This document shows positions 11,095-22,126 of a stretch of DNA of 64,000 nucleotides, piece by piece. Source of the DNA: Cherax quadricarinatus (Eukaryota; Arthropoda; Malacostraca; Decapoda; Parastacidae); assembly GCF_038502225.1 (NCBI RefSeq), contig NC_091300.1, forward strand, positions 51,983,743-52,047,742, in the 5' to 3' direction. A program made the position numbers and the translations under genes. The notes beneath the pieces are model-generated. The model did not search any database and was not told where the DNA came from. It was given only the letters and a program-made list of their open reading frames with translations. Position 1 is the stretch's first letter; each line of letters begins with the position of its first letter.

Positions 11095-11339
11095 CAACAT
11101 GGGATACACCAACAAATGCTAGATAAAATTCACACAACCGAGGAGGTGAAAAAAACTGCTACATGAACCTGATACCTCAAAGGCAGTGGGACCAGACATC
11201 TCTCCGTGGGTGCTTAGGGAGCAGAGATGCTGTGTGTGCCACTAATAAAAATCTTCAACTTATCCATTGAAACTGGGTAACTACCTGAGGTATGAAGATG
11301 ACACATGTAGTCCCATTTTTTTAAGAAAGGAGACAGACA

Positions 11340-12105
11340 CGAGGCATTAAATTACAGACCTGTGTCACTGACGTGTATAATATGCAAAGTCATGGAGAAG
11401 ATTGTCAGGAGGAGAGTGGTGGAGCACCTAGAAAGACACAAGCTTATAAACGACAACCAGCATGGTTACAGGGAAGGGAAATCCTGTCTCACAAACCTAC
11501 TGGTGTTTTATGAAAAGGTAACGTAAGTAAGACAGGAGAGGGGTGGATAGACTGCATTTGTTTGGACTGTAAGAAGGCCTTCGATACAGATCCTCACAAG
11601 AGGCTAATGCAAAAGCTAGAGAATCAGGCACGAATAACAGGAAAGACACTTAACAACGAGTCATGGTACGTGACTAGGTGTCAGAGTAGGCGCCTCTGAC
11701 GAGCAGGCTCCCAAAGCTGTTAGTCCTTAGACCTGTGTTGTTTTTGGTATATGTGAATGACATAGCGGATGGGATAGACACAGAAGTGTCCCTGTTTGCA
11801 GATGATGTGAGGGTAATAAGGAGAATTAAATCGGATAAGGATCAGGCAGGATTACAGAGAGACCTGGACAGGCTACAAGCCTGGTCCAGCAACTGGCTTC
11901 TTGAATTTAAGTCCGCCAAATGCAAAGTCATGACGATTGGGGAAGTGCAAAGAAAACCGCAGTGTATAGGCCAGGTGGCCAAAGACTGCAAACCTCACTC
12001 AAGGAAAGATGTTGGGGTGAATATAATACTGAGCACATCTCCTGAGGCGCACATCAATCAGATAACTGCTGCAGCATATGGACGTTCCGATACCTCAGTA
12101 GAGAT
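11340..12105 (+). pseudogene. family A reverse transcriptase remnant
   Basis: Multiple frames together give parts of the RT: KSCLTNLL-like text near 11,485, then the frame 11,735-12,139 with LFLVYVNDIADGID, VSLFADDVRVIRRI (FADD catalytic block near residues 20-27), SSNWLLEFKSAKCKVM and SPEAHINQITAAAYGR. The last 30 codons of that frame run across a duplication join. The usual GVPQGSVLGP block is degraded to LPKLLVLRP. Confidence 0.82.
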
Positions 12106-12129
12106 TTGTACAAAAGCTGGGGGGACCAG

Positions 12130-12480
12130 GCAGGTATAACAGGGAAGAACAGATCAGAGAATACCTGACAGGCAGGCAACAAGAAGTCATGGTAAGTGAC
12201 GAGGTGTCAGAGTGGGCGCCTGTGACAAGCGGCGTTCCACAGGGGTCAGTCCTAGGACCGGTGCTGTTTCTGGTATTTGTGAACGACATAATGGAAAGAA
12301 TATACTCAAAAGTGTCCTTGTTTGCAGATTATGTGAAGTTGATGAGAAGAATTCAATCGGATGAGGACTAGGTCAAATTATAAAGGGATCTGGACAGACT
12401 GCAGGGCTGGTCCAGAAACTGGCTCCTGGAATTCATCCCCACCAAGTGCAAAGTCATGAAGATCGGGAAACCATCAGGTA
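12130..12480 (+). mobile_element. LINE family A, copy A1b: repeated RT segment
   Basis: A second copy of the same RT region follows copy A1 in the same orientation: IREYLTGRQQEVMV, VTSGVPQGSVLGPVLF, KVSLFADYVKLMRRI (the second catalytic Asp of FADD replaced by Tyr), then NWLLEFIPTKCKVM read across a frameshift. It overlaps in content with 11,655-11,940. This could be a local duplication or a second truncated insertion. It ends at the short direct repeat AACCATCAGGTA (two copies, 12,469-12,494). Confidence 0.82.
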
Positions 12481-12494
12481 AACCATCAGGTAAA

Positions 12495-13055
12495 TTGTCC
12501 ACTTGTTTAAGTCCGGCTTACTGACGTTTGGGTCACGTGATCCATCCTGATGACGGGTCAACAGACTGGCAGTGAGTCAGTCCGCTCCTTGATCTAGCCC
12601 TGACTACTGATATATTGGTTCTCTCTTAGATTCACTCAGTTTGAATTTTCTTGAGAATTCGACTTAAGAGCTGGCTCATAGTTCATTCAGTATTGTTCCG
12701 AAGATTAATATGTATATATTCTTGGGCATTCCAGCAATCTTTAGAGATACGTCTTTTCAGACATATTCTTGCTGTCTTCTTTATGGCGGAATTCAGAGGT
12801 CTTGTTAAATTTTGTACATTTATGCAGTTCGGTCTAAGACAGTCTTGTTGAGGCAAAGACTTAGAGGTTTGTGAAGACTTAAATTTTAAAGAGTTAAAGA
12901 TTTGTCTTCATTGTTAATGTGATATTTCCATGTGTTTGAACTTTATATATATATTCCTGTAAATACATAAAACTATTGTACATATAGTATTAAGATATAA
13001 TATTATGTACAAAGAGAAGGTAAAGTATTGTATTCAAATATTTTAAAATTGTAAA
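12495..13055. other. unassigned AT-rich segment between LINE A and PLE ends
   Basis: I recognise no coding domain. The stretch interrupts what would otherwise be a family A LINE (RT before it, C-terminal region resuming at 13,985). It could be part of the PLE insertion or an unidentified element such as a solo LTR, but I could not find matching ends. Confidence 0.4.
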
Positions 13056-13117
13056 TGAACCGACTCGTTGTTAAACTAGACACATGTGCAACTCTTGGGT
13101 ATCTTTATTGAGGAAAC

Positions 13118-13143
13118 GTTTCGCTACACAGTGGCTTCATCAG
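13118..13143 (-). ncRNA. hammerhead-ribozyme-like core, type 1a
   Basis: On the minus strand: CTGATGA, then a hairpin with arms GCCAC and GTAGC around TGT, then GAAAC. The two boxes are the invariant core of hammerhead ribozymes, which are known in Penelope-like elements. Stem I and stem III partners and the cleavage site are not resolved by eye. One stem II pair is mismatched. Confidence 0.55.
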
Positions 13144-13489
13144 TCCATACAAAGGATAAACTTGAAGAACAGGAGGAGAATGAGGTAATCAGTCCCTCAA
13201 CCTTGAGTCGATGTGGTCAGTCCATCAATCTTGAATGGAATACGGCATACGAGCGGAGAAGCAGCTTATAAACCGTATGGCAGGAGAGGTGCAGCAGTGG
13301 TAGGTGGTGTCACATTTGTCCAATGTGGAAGTAGGTCGTACCCAAGGGTTAGGCAAGCGAAGAATTCCCAAGTATTAAGATCCCAAGAAGTTGCAGTGTC
13401 TGACAGGATTGTAGATGGATGGTTCAAAGAACCGACACGTTGTTAAATTAGACACATGTGCAACTCTTGGGTATCTTTATTGAGGAAAC

Positions 13490-13514
13490 GTTTCACCACA
13501 CAGTGGTTTCATCA
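13490..13514 (-). ncRNA. hammerhead-ribozyme-like core, type 1b
   Basis: On the minus strand: CTGATGA, hairpin arms ACCAC and GTGGT around TGT (all five pairs intact), then GAAAC. Compared with the GCCAC-type copies, the outer G-C pair is replaced by A-T, a compensating change that supports selection on the stem. Boxes and stem II are clear; the other helices are not resolved. Confidence 0.6.
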
Positions 13515-13710
13515 GTCCATACAAAGGATAAACTTGAAGAACAGGAGGAGAATGAGGTAATCAGTCCCTCCTGCCGTACGGTTTTTAAGCTGCTTCTCCG
13601 CTCATATGCCGTATTCCATTCAAGATTGATGGACTGACCACATAGACTCAACGTTGAGGGACTGATTACCTCATTCTCCTCCTGTTCTTCAAGTTTATCC
13701 TTTGTATGGA

Positions 13711-13736
13711 CTGATAAAGCCACTGTGTGGTGAAAC
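13711..13736 (+). ncRNA. hammerhead-ribozyme-like core, type 1c
   Basis: CTGATAA (one change from CTGATGA), hairpin arms GCCAC and GTGGT around TGT with one G-T wobble, then GAAACGTTTCCTC. The core change would be expected to weaken catalysis. Confidence 0.5.
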
Positions 13737-13984
13737 GTTTCCTCAGTAAAGATACCCAAGAGTTGCACATGTGTCAAATTTAACTACTTTAAAATTAAAC
13801 ATAATACAATACAAAAATCCTATTGAGTTTCCTAGTTGAAATTACCCCTAATTCTAAAATATATTAAACTAGCTTTAATTCAACACCTTGTTGCCTCAGA
13901 GGGAAAATTTTGTAACAGGCCAAATTCTGAAGTTCTTTATAAATTTCCAAGGAATAAAAAAATCATCTAAATCCTTTTCTCGCA

Positions 13985-14510
13985 ACAGGCGCCTAGCAAA
14001 TCTAAAAATAGCATTCCGACATCTCAATAAGGAATCGTTCAGAACCCTGTATACAGTGTAAGTCAGGCCTATATTGGAGTATGCAGCACCAGTTTGGAAC
14101 CCACACCTAGCCAAACACGTAAAGATATTAAAGAAAGTGCAAAGGTTTGCAACAAGACTAGTCCCGGAGCTAAGGAGCATGTTCTATACCGAGAAGAATA
14201 GACGATATGGACAGAGACAGGATGTTCCACAGATGGGACACACAAACAAGAAGGGGCCACAATTGGAAGTTGAAGACACAGATGAAGCACAGGGATGTTA
14301 GAAAGTATTTCCTCAGTCTCAGAGTTGTTAGGAAATGGAATAGTCTGGGAAGTGATGTAGTGGAGGCAGGATCCATACATAGCTTTAAGAAGTGGTATGA
14401 TAAAGCTAATAGAGCAGGGAGAGTGACATAGTAGCGACCAGTGATGAGGCGGGGCCAGGAGCTGTGGCTCGATCCCTGCAACCACAACTAGGCGAGTGCA
14501 TACAAAATCA
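13985..14510 (+). mobile_element. LINE family A, copy A2: 3' end
   Basis: The C-terminal part of family A ORF2 in several frames: RRLANLKIAFRHLNKESF, LEYAAPVWNPHLAKHVK (14,074-14,125), RFATRLVPELRSM, then RMFHRWDTQTRRGHNWKL and DVRKYFLSLRVVRKWNSL, ending at the TAG at 14,429-14,431. The 3' UTR reads to CCTGCAACCACAACTAGGCG near 14,490, the family A terminus. It may be the continuation of copy A1 after the insertion at 12,495-13,984. Confidence 0.85.
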
Positions 14511-15484
14511 TATTATAGTAAATAAAAAGGTGATTGAAGAAATACCATTTGAAGCAGGTGGGAAAGATTGGAAATCCTCTTAAAGACATCTACCAAAGTG
14601 CATTTCAGTGTTTGGGTAAAAAGTCAAGATACTGAAATTTAGACCTGAATAAGACTAGAAAGGGGATGATAGTTATCTGTCCTGCATGAATGAAGCAGCT
14701 ACTCTCCAAGACAAGCTACAGTACTGAATATGCACACAAAACTAAATTCGCCAAGAGGGTAAACTATGATTATTTCAGAGTAAATAAGATAACTGCAGTG
14801 TCATTGTCATAGAATTCAAGGCCAATTTGTTCAATATGTAAGCTCGCTACAATTCTTAAACTCGAGTTATTTAGCTAAAATTTTAAAAATCATCTGGGGT
14901 CAGTGCATGATTTAGAAACTCAGAGTTAATTGTGATAGCTGAGTAAGGTGGATTGACCATAGAAGTATGGAATCTGTACGATAATTTCCTATGTTCACAG
15001 TCTCAGTCTTAAAATATCGGAAAGTGCTTCCAGATTAAGTGAGCTGATACACTACGTAGAACCGAAGAGGAGCTGCAATAAGATCCTTCAACTTGAAATG
15101 GCTGCCACTAGTCAGTGGAATTACTAAGAATTTTACATTTAATTTATCGTAGCAAGCTTGCAGTAATTACATAAATATAGTATAACACTGTGCTTATATG
15201 CATATGCTAATGATTTTACCATAATTAACACGTAAATTTTCAGAGTGGTTTGGAAAACAAAGTATCCAATTTACATACGAAAATAAACTGCAAACACTGC
15301 TGCTGTATAAGTAAATTATGACAAAACAATTCCCAGTGGTGTAGCGTACACGCGCGCCTGAGTATCCATGTGTGAGGGTATGTAAATCTTGCCAGTGCCT
15401 TAGGACACACTCCTCTTGCCAATCAAGTCCCAAGTGCTGGACTCGCCTCTTAAAGCACCATATATTGCACAAATTGTCGTAGTG
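14511..15484. other. no recognisable feature
   Basis: About 970 bp without a convincing coding frame, tRNA-like box or tandem repeat. Short minus-strand frames near 15,200-15,470 have no domain I recognise. Confidence 0.45.
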
Positions 15485-17056
15485 CTAGGAATAATATGGA
15501 TGAGTTGAGGTTAGTTGCTAGTGCAGGTAACACTGATGTATTTGCTATAACGGAGACGTGGTTCTTTACGAAAAATCGGGACATGCCTGCTGAATGTCAC
15601 ATACAGGGGTTTTAAATTGTTCCAAGTAGACAGAAGTATCGGGAAGGGGGCTCGGGTGGCACTGTATGTCCGAGACCACTTGAACTGTTGCATAAAAACG
15701 GGTACAAAGTCTGAAATAACGCATACAGAGTCTAGGTAGAATTTTCAGAGGGCCATGAAAAATTTATTTTAGGTGTGATATACCTTCCCCCAAACTTAGA
15801 TAGGTACCAAGGGAGACTGCTTTGAGAGGAAACTGTTAAGATCACGATGCACGATAACGTCGTAATTCTAGGGGACTTAAATTTTAGTCAGATTGAAATT
15901 TCTTGACTGGGAATTTAGAATCTAACGACTTCTTAGTAGTTCAGTATTGTTTTTTTTTAAAGCAGTTTGTGACAGAACCTTCAAGGGGAAATAACCTGCT
16001 TGACTTGGTTCTGGCAAACAGGGAATCCCTTGTTAATAATTTAGAAATTTCAGAGAAACTTGGCGCAAACGACCACAAATCAATTAATTACCTTCAACAT
16101 TGAATGGAAATATGATAGTAGGGATAACTCAGTAACAGTCCCAGTTTTTTTGCTTAGCAGATTACAATGGGCTTAGAGAGCACTTACCATCTATGGACTA
16201 GGGTAACGAAGAGAGCTATCGGTATGACATCTTTCTGAACACTATACATGCTGCCCAAAGAACATTTATCCTGAATAAAGAAATTAAATCGAATAGAAAT
16301 GACCCAAAATGGATGAATAATAGGCTCAAATATCTTATAGGGCAGAAGAAAGGAATTTATAGGCGTATCAAAAGAGGTGAGGGTCATCTTATGAATCAGT
16401 ATATTGACATTAAGAGGGACTTTAAAAAGGGGATAAGAAAAACTAAACAGGACTATGAAATTATAGTTGCTAGGGATTCGAAAACTAACCCAAAAAGTTT
16501 TTTTTCCAGGTGTATAGAACAAAAGTTAGAGATATGATAGGTCCCCTTACTGACAAAGAGAATGAAATGTGCTCTGTTTTTAATAATTATTTTCTCACGG
16601 TTTTTACTCAGGAAGACACTAATAATATCCCAATAATTATTTTTTTTAGTGAGCCTGAAAAGATAAATGATGTAATATCAGTCACTAGAGAAATGGTTAT
16701 CAGACAGACCGTTTGAAGCAAAATACATCGACCGGTTCTGGTGACCTTTTTTCAAGGGTTTTTAAGGAACGCAAAATGGAACTCTGTGAACCTTTAACTA
16801 ATATTTTTAATTTATCTCTTCAAACAGGTGTAGTGTCTGATATGTGGAAGATGGCTAATGTAATTCCTATTTTTAAAGCAGGAGATTAACAGTTACCGTC
16901 AAATTACCGCCCAATAAACCTAAGCTCAATTGTAGGCAAATTACTAGAGTATTATAGCTGATAATATAAGAAGCCATCTCGACAGGCATAATTTAATTAA
17001 TGATACTCAACATGGATTCACCAGGGGCCGTTCCTGCCTAATTTATTCACTTTATT
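15485..17056 (+). mobile_element. CR1-like LINE family B, copy B1
   Basis: ORF2 of a family B element in broken frames: MDELRLVASAGNTDVFAITE (N-terminal endonuclease with its catalytic Glu) near 15,495, ILGVIYLPPNLDR near 15,765, LGDLNFSQIE near 15,865, TEPSRGNNLLDLVLAN near 15,975, then the linker (MNNRLKYLIGQKKGIYRRI, 16,313 on) and the start of the RT (MWKMANVIPIFKAGD near 16,840). It stops at 17,056 where the inverted 3' tail of copy B2 begins. No frame exceeds 75 codons. Confidence 0.87.
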
Positions 17057-17808
17057 CATAAGAACATAAGAAAGGAGGAACACTGCAGCAGGCCTGTTGG
17101 CCCATACTAGGCAGGTCCTTTACAATCCTTCCCACTAACAAAATATTTGCCCTATCCAATTTTCAATGCTACCCAAGAAATAAGTTTTGACGATTCTATT
17201 TACTCATTACACAAGTCTCACTCAAATCCAACCCCTCTCACTCATGTATTTATGTAACCTAAATTTGAAGCTACCCAACGTTTTAGCTTCAATAACCCTA
17301 CTAGGCAGACTGTTCCACTCATCAACTACCCTATTTCCAAACCAATACTTTCCTATATCCTTTCGAAATCTAAACTTATCTAATTTGAATCCATTATCGA
17401 GTGTTCTTTCTTGAAGTGATATCCTCAAAACCTTATTTATATCCCCTTTGTTAATACCCATCTTCCACTTATGCACTTCGATCATGTCTCCCTCATTCTT
17501 CGTCTTACAAGTGAATGTAGTTTAAGAGTCTTCAATCGATCTTCGTATGGAAGATTTCTAATGCTATATATTAATTTGGTCATTCTACGCTGGATATTTT
17601 CTAGCGAATTTATATCCATTCTGTAATATGGAGACCAGAACTGAGCTGCGTAATCTAGGTGAGGCCTTACTAATGATGTAAAATAACCGCTGAACTTCTG
17701 TTGCTTACACTTCTAGATATAAATCCCTCTAATCTGTTTGCTTTGTTACATACGCTTAGGCACTGCTGTCTTGGTTTAAGGTTGCTGCTTACCATAACCC
17801 CCAAATCC
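17057..17808 (-). mobile_element. CR1-like LINE family B, copy B2: 3' part
   Basis: Inverted relative to B1 and inserted in its RT. On the minus strand, RT C-terminal text leads to MIEVHKWKMGINKGD and DKFRFRKDIGKYWFGNRVVDE (frame 17,485-17,222), a stop, then a 3' UTR ending CTTTCTTATGTTCTTATG at 17,058. The TTCTTATG octamer repeated at the end is the kind of tail that marks CR1 elements. It is 5'-truncated at the hairpin at 17,809. Confidence 0.88.
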
Positions 17809-17844
17809 TGACCACTGACCTCAGTACGCTGAGGTCAGTGGTCA
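17809..17844. repeat. perfect 16-bp inverted repeat with 4-base loop
   Basis: TGACCACTGACCTCAG (17,809-17,824), TACG, then its exact reverse complement (17,829-17,844). It lies exactly where the 5' break of copy B2 meets the 3' end of copy B3, so it may be a by-product of insertion rather than a functional hairpin. Confidence 0.85.
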
Positions 17845-18590
17845 AGTGCGGTCATACCAGGTCAGGTCACATTGACTTAAGGGAGGAACACGGCAACCGA
17901 CCTGGTAGCACAAGCTATCAGGTCTAACTCACACCCACCCACATCCACTCATGTATTTATCCAACCTATTTTTAAAGCTACACAACGTTCTGGCCTCTAT
18001 AACGGTACTTGGGAGTTTGTTCCACTCATCCACAACTCTATTACCAAACCAGTACTTTCCTATATCCTTCCTGAATCTTAATTTTTCCAACTTAAAACCA
18101 TTGCTGCTTGTCTGTAGTGCACACTATTTACATCCCCTTTTTTAGAATCCCTAGAGAGGATTCAGGTGTTGAAGAAGATCAACTTTGTCAGATTCTACTT
18201 CTTCAGCATAATCTAAATGAGGCCTAACCAAATGTATAGGAAGCTGAAGCTTCGCATAGATGAGTTTGGGATTACTGCTAACCAGAACTCCTAAATCTTT
18301 TTCGAGTGTGTTTATATGTGGAAGGATTTAGCTGGTAAGGCCACTTCTAGCATCAGTCTATTCAAATGTGCTCGAACCGAGCAGTGATAGTGCCCTCATC
18401 TATGTCAGCCGCTTGTGGAAACCGCTCGTGACACTTCCCCACTCTGATTTCTCCCCAAGTGGTTCACAGTTCAGGAAGAAGACCCTGTCAAAAGATGAGT
18501 CCATATACACAATATCATATTCATTACCATGAGAGTTAATAGAGAAGATGTGAAGGTAGGAAATCAATTCTCTGTTCTCCAAGACGAGTG
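17845..18590 (-). mobile_element. CR1-like LINE family B, copy B3
   Basis: A minus-strand fragment. The 3' UTR is at 17,845-17,945, then DKYMSG-type C-terminal text, then RT pieces including HGNEYDIVYMD and SEWGSVTSGFHKR (frame 18,582-18,400, degraded from TSGVPQ). Internal deletions between 18,150 and 18,400 leave only scattered matches. Confidence 0.75.
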
Positions 18591-18669
18591 TACTTCAGTG
18601 GTTAGTGAGGTTGAAGGTACCACTGATTCCCTTCTGCTAATCAAGGTAAGAATATTTGGTCACCAGCAA

Positions 18670-19168
18670 TAGTAGGCGATTCTCAGGTAAGATATATGGA
18701 CCGTGCATTTTGTAACAGACACAGAAAGGTCAGACAGAGTGTGTGCCTTCCTGGAGCTGGTGTTGGTGACAGTCAGCAGGTTAGATATTATGGCAGGTAA
18801 CGGGAACAAGCCCATTATCTTAGTGCTGGGGGTAATGACGTTGGGAAGGGCAGGAGAGAGGAGCTGCTGGATAAGTACAGGTTAGCCATAGAATAAGTAG
18901 GTCTAAGGGAGGGATCCCAGTCATATGTAGCAACTTGCCTAGAAAGGGAGTGGGCAATGAATGGATGTCTAGGGCAATTGGTATAAATCTCTGGCTAGAC
19001 AGGAACTGCAAGGAACTTGCAATCTCATTCATTGATAACTGGGACCTTTTCTTTGGCAAACGTGATATGTATGCAAGGGATGGGGTTCATCTCTCTGGGG
19101 ATGGAGTGGTTGCATTAGCCAATTCAACTGAGAGGGTAATTGATGACTTGTCTAGGAATTTAAACTGA
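18670..19168 (+). pseudogene. CR1 ORF1, SGNH/GDSL-esterase domain
   Basis: Several frames together give VGDSQVRYMDRAFC (block I, GDS serine, near 18,675), LSAGGNDVGKGRREELL (block III, GxND, near 18,825), then frame 18,935-19,168 with GVGNEWMSRAIGINLWLD, FIDNWDLFFGKRDMYARDG and VHLSGDG (block V, DxxH, near 19,082). This is the catalytic layout of SGNH hydrolases, as found in ORF1 of CR1-type LINEs. The coiled-coil N-terminus seen in copies B6 and B11 is lost here. Confidence 0.85.
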
Positions 19169-19379
19169 TAGATTATAGAGGTATGGGTGTTCGTGGGAAA
19201 CAATCAGGCTGCAGCATTAGGGTTAAAAACAGCAGTTATTACCGAGATACCTCAGGGATATGTTTAAAAGACAATATTCAAAATAAAGTTGCTAGTAATG
19301 GCAAATCAATTGATCAACAAAGAGAGATAGTAGAGGGCAACGAGTGACTAGCTCCCTTAAGGTTTACTAAACAAATAGT

Positions 19380-20125
19380 AGGAGTCTAAGAAATAAGATA
19401 GATGAGCTAAAATTACTTGCAAGTGTGGGTAATATAGATATTAATGGTATAACAGAGACCTGGTTCAACCTGATAGAGAAATGCCTTCTGAATGCATCAT
19501 ACAGAGATATAAACTATTCCACACAGATAGGGTCAACAGGAAGGGTGGTGGTGTGGCGATGTATGTCAGAGAAATTTTAAATTGTTGTCTTAGACATGAT
19601 ATAAGATTAGAAACATCGAACACAGAATCTGTTTGGCTTCAGTTTCTCGAGGGTCGTGGCAAATTAATTTTGGGTGTGATTTATAGGCCCCCAAACCTTG
19701 ATAGGGAGTGCAGTAAGCTGTTATGGGACGAAATTCATAAGGCATCTAAATATGAAAATGTTGTGATAATGGGAGATTTTAACTTTAGACAAATTGATTG
19801 GAACAATATAACAGGAAATCTTGAGTCTAGTGACTTTCTTGATACGGTTCAGGATTGCTTTTTAGAACAGGTTGTGACAGAACCAACTAGAGGAAACAAT
19901 CTGCTTGACTTGGTTCTTGCCAACAAAGATTCACTAATTAATAATCTTGAGGTTATAAATGAGCTTGGGGAAAGTGATCACAAATCACTTAGTTTCAATA
20001 TATCATGGAATTACCCAGATAACTGCAATCAAATCTCTGTCCCAGATTTCCGCTTGGCCGACTTCATGGGACTGAAAAATTACTTGGGTGGGCTAAATTG
20101 GGATGTACTAACTATGGTCAGGTAG
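19380..20125 (+). pseudogene. CR1 ORF2 endonuclease domain
   Basis: The frame begins upstream (KIDELKLLASVGNIDING, ITETW with catalytic Glu near 19,450). After a one-base shift it continues as a 214-codon frame from 19,481: RKGGGVAMYVREIL (about 23-36), LILGVIYRPPNLDR, NVVIMGDFNFRQIDW (about 92-106, Asp and Asn of GDFN), TEPTRGNNLLDLVLAN, and ELGESDHKSLSF (about 165, SDH). This is an APE-type nuclease for target-primed reverse transcription. The frame ends in the linker after DFRLADFMGLKNY. Confidence 0.9.
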
Positions 20126-22126
20126 GTGATCTTGGTTGCCAATATGACATTTTTCAGAGCATAGTTCTAGCTGCCCAGACAACTTTTGTTCCGAGTAGGG
20201 GAAATTAGATCTAACAAAAATGATCCCAAATGGATGAACAATAGATTAAAACATCTCATTGGTCAAAAGAGAGGCTTATTTAAGCGTATCAAAAGAGGGG
20301 ATGGGCAGTTAAGAAATCAATATATTCAATTAAAGAGAGAAAGAAAGGAATATGAAAAGCAAAAAGAGATTATGAGGCTAAGGTCGCAATGGATTCACAG
20401 ACTAACCCAAAAGGGTTCTTTCAGGTATACAGAAGTAAGATTAGGGACAAGACTGGCCCACTTAAGAGTAACTCAAGTTAGATCACTGACAGTGATAAGG
20501 ATATGTGTGAAATTCTAAAAACCTACTTCCTCTCAGTTTTCACCCAGGAAAATACTAGCGATATTCCTGAAATAATAGATTACGTAGAACAGGATGATAA
20601 TAATCTATGTACGATTGCGGTAACTAGTGACATGGTCCTCCGACAAATAGAGAAACTAAAACCTAACAAATCCCCAGGTCCTGATGAACTGTTTGCAAGG
20701 GTGCAAAATTAATGTAAAGAGGAACTTAGCATACCTTTGGCTAATCTTTTTAACATATCACTACAAACTGGCATAGTGCCTGATAAGTGGAAAATGGCAA
20801 ATGTAATACCTATTTACAAGGCAGGTGACAGGTCCTTGGTTTCGAACTATAGACCAATAAGCCTTACCTCCATAGTGGGAAAATTTATGGAATCAATAAT
20901 TGCCGAAGCAATTCGTAGCCATCTTGACAGGCACAGATTGATTAATGATTCTCTGCACGGTTTTACAAAGGGGCTTTCCTATCTTACGAATTTACTAACT
21001 TTTTTCACTAAGGTGTTTGAGGGGGTAGATCATGGTAATGAATATGATATTGTGTATATGGACTTCAGTAAGGATTTCGATAGAGTTCCACACCAGAAGC
21101 TATTGAGGAAACTTAGGGCACACGGAATAGGAGGAGAATTTTTTTCCTGGGTAGAGGCATGGCTGACAAATAGACAGCAGAGAGTTTGCATAAATGGGGA
21201 GAAATCAGATTGGGGGCACTTCACAAGCGGTGTTCCTCAGTGGTCAGTGTTGGGCCCGTTGTTGCTCACAATTTACATAAACGACATAGATGAGGGAATA
21301 AATAGCGAAATAAGCAAATTTGCTGATGACACCAAAATAGGCCGTCCAATTCATTCTAATGAGGACATTAGAGCACTCCAGGATGATTTGAATAGACTGA
21401 CGCAATGGTCGGAGAAGTGGCAGATGCAGTTTAGTATTGACAAATGCAAAGTTCTAAATGTTAGACAGTTAAATAACCATGCCACATATAAACTAAATAA
21501 TGTAGATTTTAATACTACCGATTGCGAAAAGGATTTAGGAGTTCTGGTTAGCAGTAACCTAAAACCAAGACAACAGTGCATTAGTGTTCGCAATAAAGCT
21601 AACAGGATTCTTGGTTTCATATCTAGAAGTATAAATAATAGAAGTCCTCAGGTTGTTCTTCAACTCTATATATCCTTGGTTAGGCCTCATTTAGAATATG
21701 CTGCTCAGTTCTGGTCACCGTATTACAGAATGGATATAAATGCTCTGGAAAACGTACAAAGGAGGATGACAAAGATGATCCCATGTATCAGAAATCTTCC
21801 CTATGAGGATAGACTGAAGGCCCTGAATCTGCACTCTCTCGAAAGGCGTAGAATTAGGGGAGATATGATCGAGGTGTATAAATGGAAAACAGGAATAAAT
21901 AAAGGGATGTAATAGTGTGCTGAAAATTTCCAGCCAAGACAGGACTCGCAGCAATGATTTCAAGTTGGAAAAATTCAGATTCAGGAAGGATATAGGAAAG
22001 CACTGGTTTGGTAATAGAGTTGTGGATGAGTGGAACGAGCTTCCGAGTACAGTTATTGAGGCTAAAACGTTGTGTAGTTTTAAAAATAGGTTAGATAAAT
22101 ACATGAGTGGGTGTCGGTGGGTGTGA
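20126..22126 (+). pseudogene. CR1 ORF2 reverse transcriptase and C-terminal domain
   Basis: The linker (20,186-20,518, WMNNRLKHLIGQKRGLFKRI) leads into an RT that would be one frame from 20,503 to 21,912 but for a TAA at 20,710-20,712. Landmarks: KPNKSPGPDELFAR, WKMANVIPIYKAGD, SNYRPISLTSIVGKFME, YDIVYMDFSKDFDRVPH (first Asp), TSGVPQWSVLGPLL (usual Gly after PQ replaced by Trp), SKFADDTKIGR (catalytic FADD), DKCKVLN, LEYAAQFWSPYYRMD. A frameshift at about 21,912 separates the last block (KFRFRKDIGKHWFGNRVVDE, 21,917-22,126). It is inactive but recently decayed. Confidence 0.92.

Larger units (their letters stand above)
9555..12105 (+). mobile_element. LINE family A, copy A1
   Basis: A Jockey-superfamily LINE fragment collinear with the fuller minus-strand copy A4 (34,503-38,610). 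Order: decayed start of the APE endonuclease near 9555 (TSPDIIA), the rest of the endonuclease to 10414, a linker (RRKTTVKEQVIRLRKEG near 10640-10690), RT from about 11,150 to 11,900, and the start of the C-terminal region (SPEAHINQITAAAYGR near 12040). The 10,823-11,094 insertion interrupts it. Many frameshifts are present. Confidence 0.88.
13056..13800. mobile_element. Penelope-type terminal repeat cluster (type 1)
   Basis: Two direct copies of the terminal sequence (start GAACCGACWCGTTGTTAAA, at about 13,056 and 13,426, minus orientation) and one inverted copy ending near 13,790. The segment 13,170-13,290 is repeated inverted at 13,566-13,670, so arms of about 235 bp flank the central copy. 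Each copy has AATAAAGATACCCAAGAG-type sequence beside GAAACGTTTCCTC. The hammerhead-like cores are listed separately. No RT is present here. Confidence 0.8.

Noticed and set aside
12495..13055. Solo LTR
   Set aside because: No TG...CA ends with matching target duplication found by eye.
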